From NCBI GenBank assembly GCA_013003805.1, contig JABDII010000384.1:1-6774 (forward strand): DNA of 6,774 nt, in the 5' to 3' direction. The notes beneath the pieces are model-generated. The model did not search any database and was not told where the DNA came from. It saw only the letters and a list, made by a program, of their open reading frames with translations. The position numbers were made by a program, and so were the translations under genes. This DNA is from Gemmatimonadales bacterium. Lineage in GTDB: Bacteria; Gemmatimonadota; Gemmatimonadetes; Gemmatimonadales; GWC2-71-9. Shown piece after piece: positions 5,949 to 6,774 of this stretch. How positions within the stretch are numbered: the first letter of the stretch is position 1; every line of letters starts with the position of its first letter.

Positions 5949-6774
5949 CGCAGCACGCCACGACGGCTGACCCCGACCGTGAATTGGATGTGGCCCTCGA
6001 CCTCCGTCTTGGTGCGGCCGTCCACGTTGCCCGCATCACGAATGTGGTGGAGGCCCAGGTTGGCGGAGACCGCCAGAGGCCCCTGCCTACCGCTCACGCC
6101 CAAGGCGGCTCGGAAGGTCTTCTCGACGACGCCGATAAAGATTTGGGGCGTGTCGCCCCGGGCGGTGCCCGTTGGGTAGGGATCGGTGAGTCTTCCTTCG
6201 CCCTGCCGCAGCACGGTCAATTCAGGTGTGAGCAGCCAAGTCGGGGTCGCCGGAAATGACACCGTGAGTGAGAGCTGGTCGTTGTCCGCAAAATTGCGGC
6301 CCAGTCCGGTCCCGGCATCAGTGAAGTTCTCGAACGGGTCAAGGGTCCGAAACGCGAGACTCGAGGCCTGGGTATAGAGTGCGCGCCATCCGGCATGGCG
6401 CCCGAGCGCTCCATTCGCGGCGAGCGTGAGCGCCCACCGGTCGGGGTTTCGATCCGGCGTGCTCCGGTCGTCATACGCGATATCGTCGATGGCCAGCTGG
6501 GCTTGGATCTTGGTCCGGCGGCCAACCTGCCAATCGAGGTCGAGGCCGAGCATGATGTTCCCATCATCTCCCAGGCCGTACTCGTTGGCGAGGAGCAGGA
6601 GGGTCACCGGGTTGCGGTAGCGGCTGTCGAAGTTACGATCGCGCCCTGCCAAGATCGTTGTCTCCCACAGGCCGAGCGTGAGCCGCTTCGACAGCTGGAC
6701 TTGCAGGCGATGGGCGAAGAAGTAACGGTGGATGACGGCGCCGGTGGAGTCGGTATCGTCCAACAGCTCTGCCG
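5945..6774 (-). CDS. Probable Wzi-like outer-membrane beta-barrel protein, N-terminal part missing
   Basis: The frame is open from the right edge to TGA at 5947-5945; about 275 C-terminal residues are in the window. The TTG at 6763-6761 is only an internal Leu, since the frame continues upstream (A-E-L-L-D-D). The sequence alternates polar and hydrophobic residues in short strands with turn-rich loops, as in beta-barrels. Several stretches resemble the capsule-assembly Wzi family: FFAHRLQVQLSKRLTLGLWE, then YRNPV, DGNIMLGLDLDW and AIDDIAYDD. Wzi-type proteins sit in the outer membrane and help hold or assemble surface polysaccharide. Its four-base overlap with the heptose kinase gene supports a shared operon for envelope carbohydrate. 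The family call rests on remembered motifs and the N-terminus and signal peptide are not visible; another outer-membrane porin-like family remains possible. Confidence 0.6.
   Translation of the reverse strand, partial: AELLDDTDSTGAVIHRYFFAHRLQVQLSKRLTLGLWETTILAGRDRNFDSRYRNPVTLLLLANEYGLGDDGNIMLGLDLDWQVGRRTKIQAQLAIDDIAYDDRSTPDRNPDRWALTLAANGALGRHAGWRALYTQASSLAFRTLDPFENFTDAGTGLGRNFADNDQLSLTVSFPATPTWLLTPELTVLRQGEGRLTDPYPTGTARGDTPQIFIGVVEKTFRAALGVSGRQGPLAVSANLGLHHIRDAGNVDGRTKTEVEGHIQFTVGVSRRGVLR

Overview
The window is GC-rich, densely coding DNA from a Gram-negative bacterium. The evidence is a predicted outer-membrane lipoprotein, a heptose kinase of lipopolysaccharide synthesis and a C-terminal fragment resembling outer-membrane Wzi proteins. 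The combination of GC-rich composition and large BIG2/Ig-repeat lipoproteins suggests Gemmatimonadota or a similar soil or sediment lineage. That placement is an inference; no marker gene here proves it.

Left part (1-4886, + strand): two paralogous genes for secreted proteins built from Ig-like domains flank a tRNA-Val(CAC) gene. The first (1-1808) enters from the left edge already inside a BIG2 domain. It continues with five Ig-like repeats of about 105 residues. The tRNA gene (1892-1965) has its own good sigma70-type promoter at 1840-1868. A 113-base gap follows, with a candidate promoter, an imperfect 37-base inverted repeat and a run of eight C. The second gene starts at 2079 with a lipoprotein signal peptide, then two BIG2 domains and seven repeats of exactly 315 bp. 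Six of these repeats form three A-B dimers of 630 bp, and the seventh is a distinct terminal repeat. An in-frame TAA at 3723-3725 cuts the fourth repeat, while the same frame stays open and fully homologous on to 4886. The gene is therefore a recent pseudogene, a read-through case, or carries a sequencing or assembly error.

Right part (4905-6774, - strand): two genes run convergently toward the repeat protein and overlap each other by four bases (ATGA). The upstream one (5945-6774, its start outside the window) encodes the C-terminal part of a probable outer-membrane beta-barrel resembling the Wzi capsule-assembly family. The downstream one (4905-5948) encodes a stand-alone D-glycero-beta-D-manno-heptose 7-phosphate kinase (RfaE1/HldA type). 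Together they suggest a surface-polysaccharide or LPS operon. With the repeat lipoproteins, the window reads as a cell-envelope locus. I see no CRISPR array, transposase, toxin-antitoxin pair or recognised defence system. The most notable items are the interrupted, higher-order repeat gene and the paralogue-tRNA-paralogue layout.
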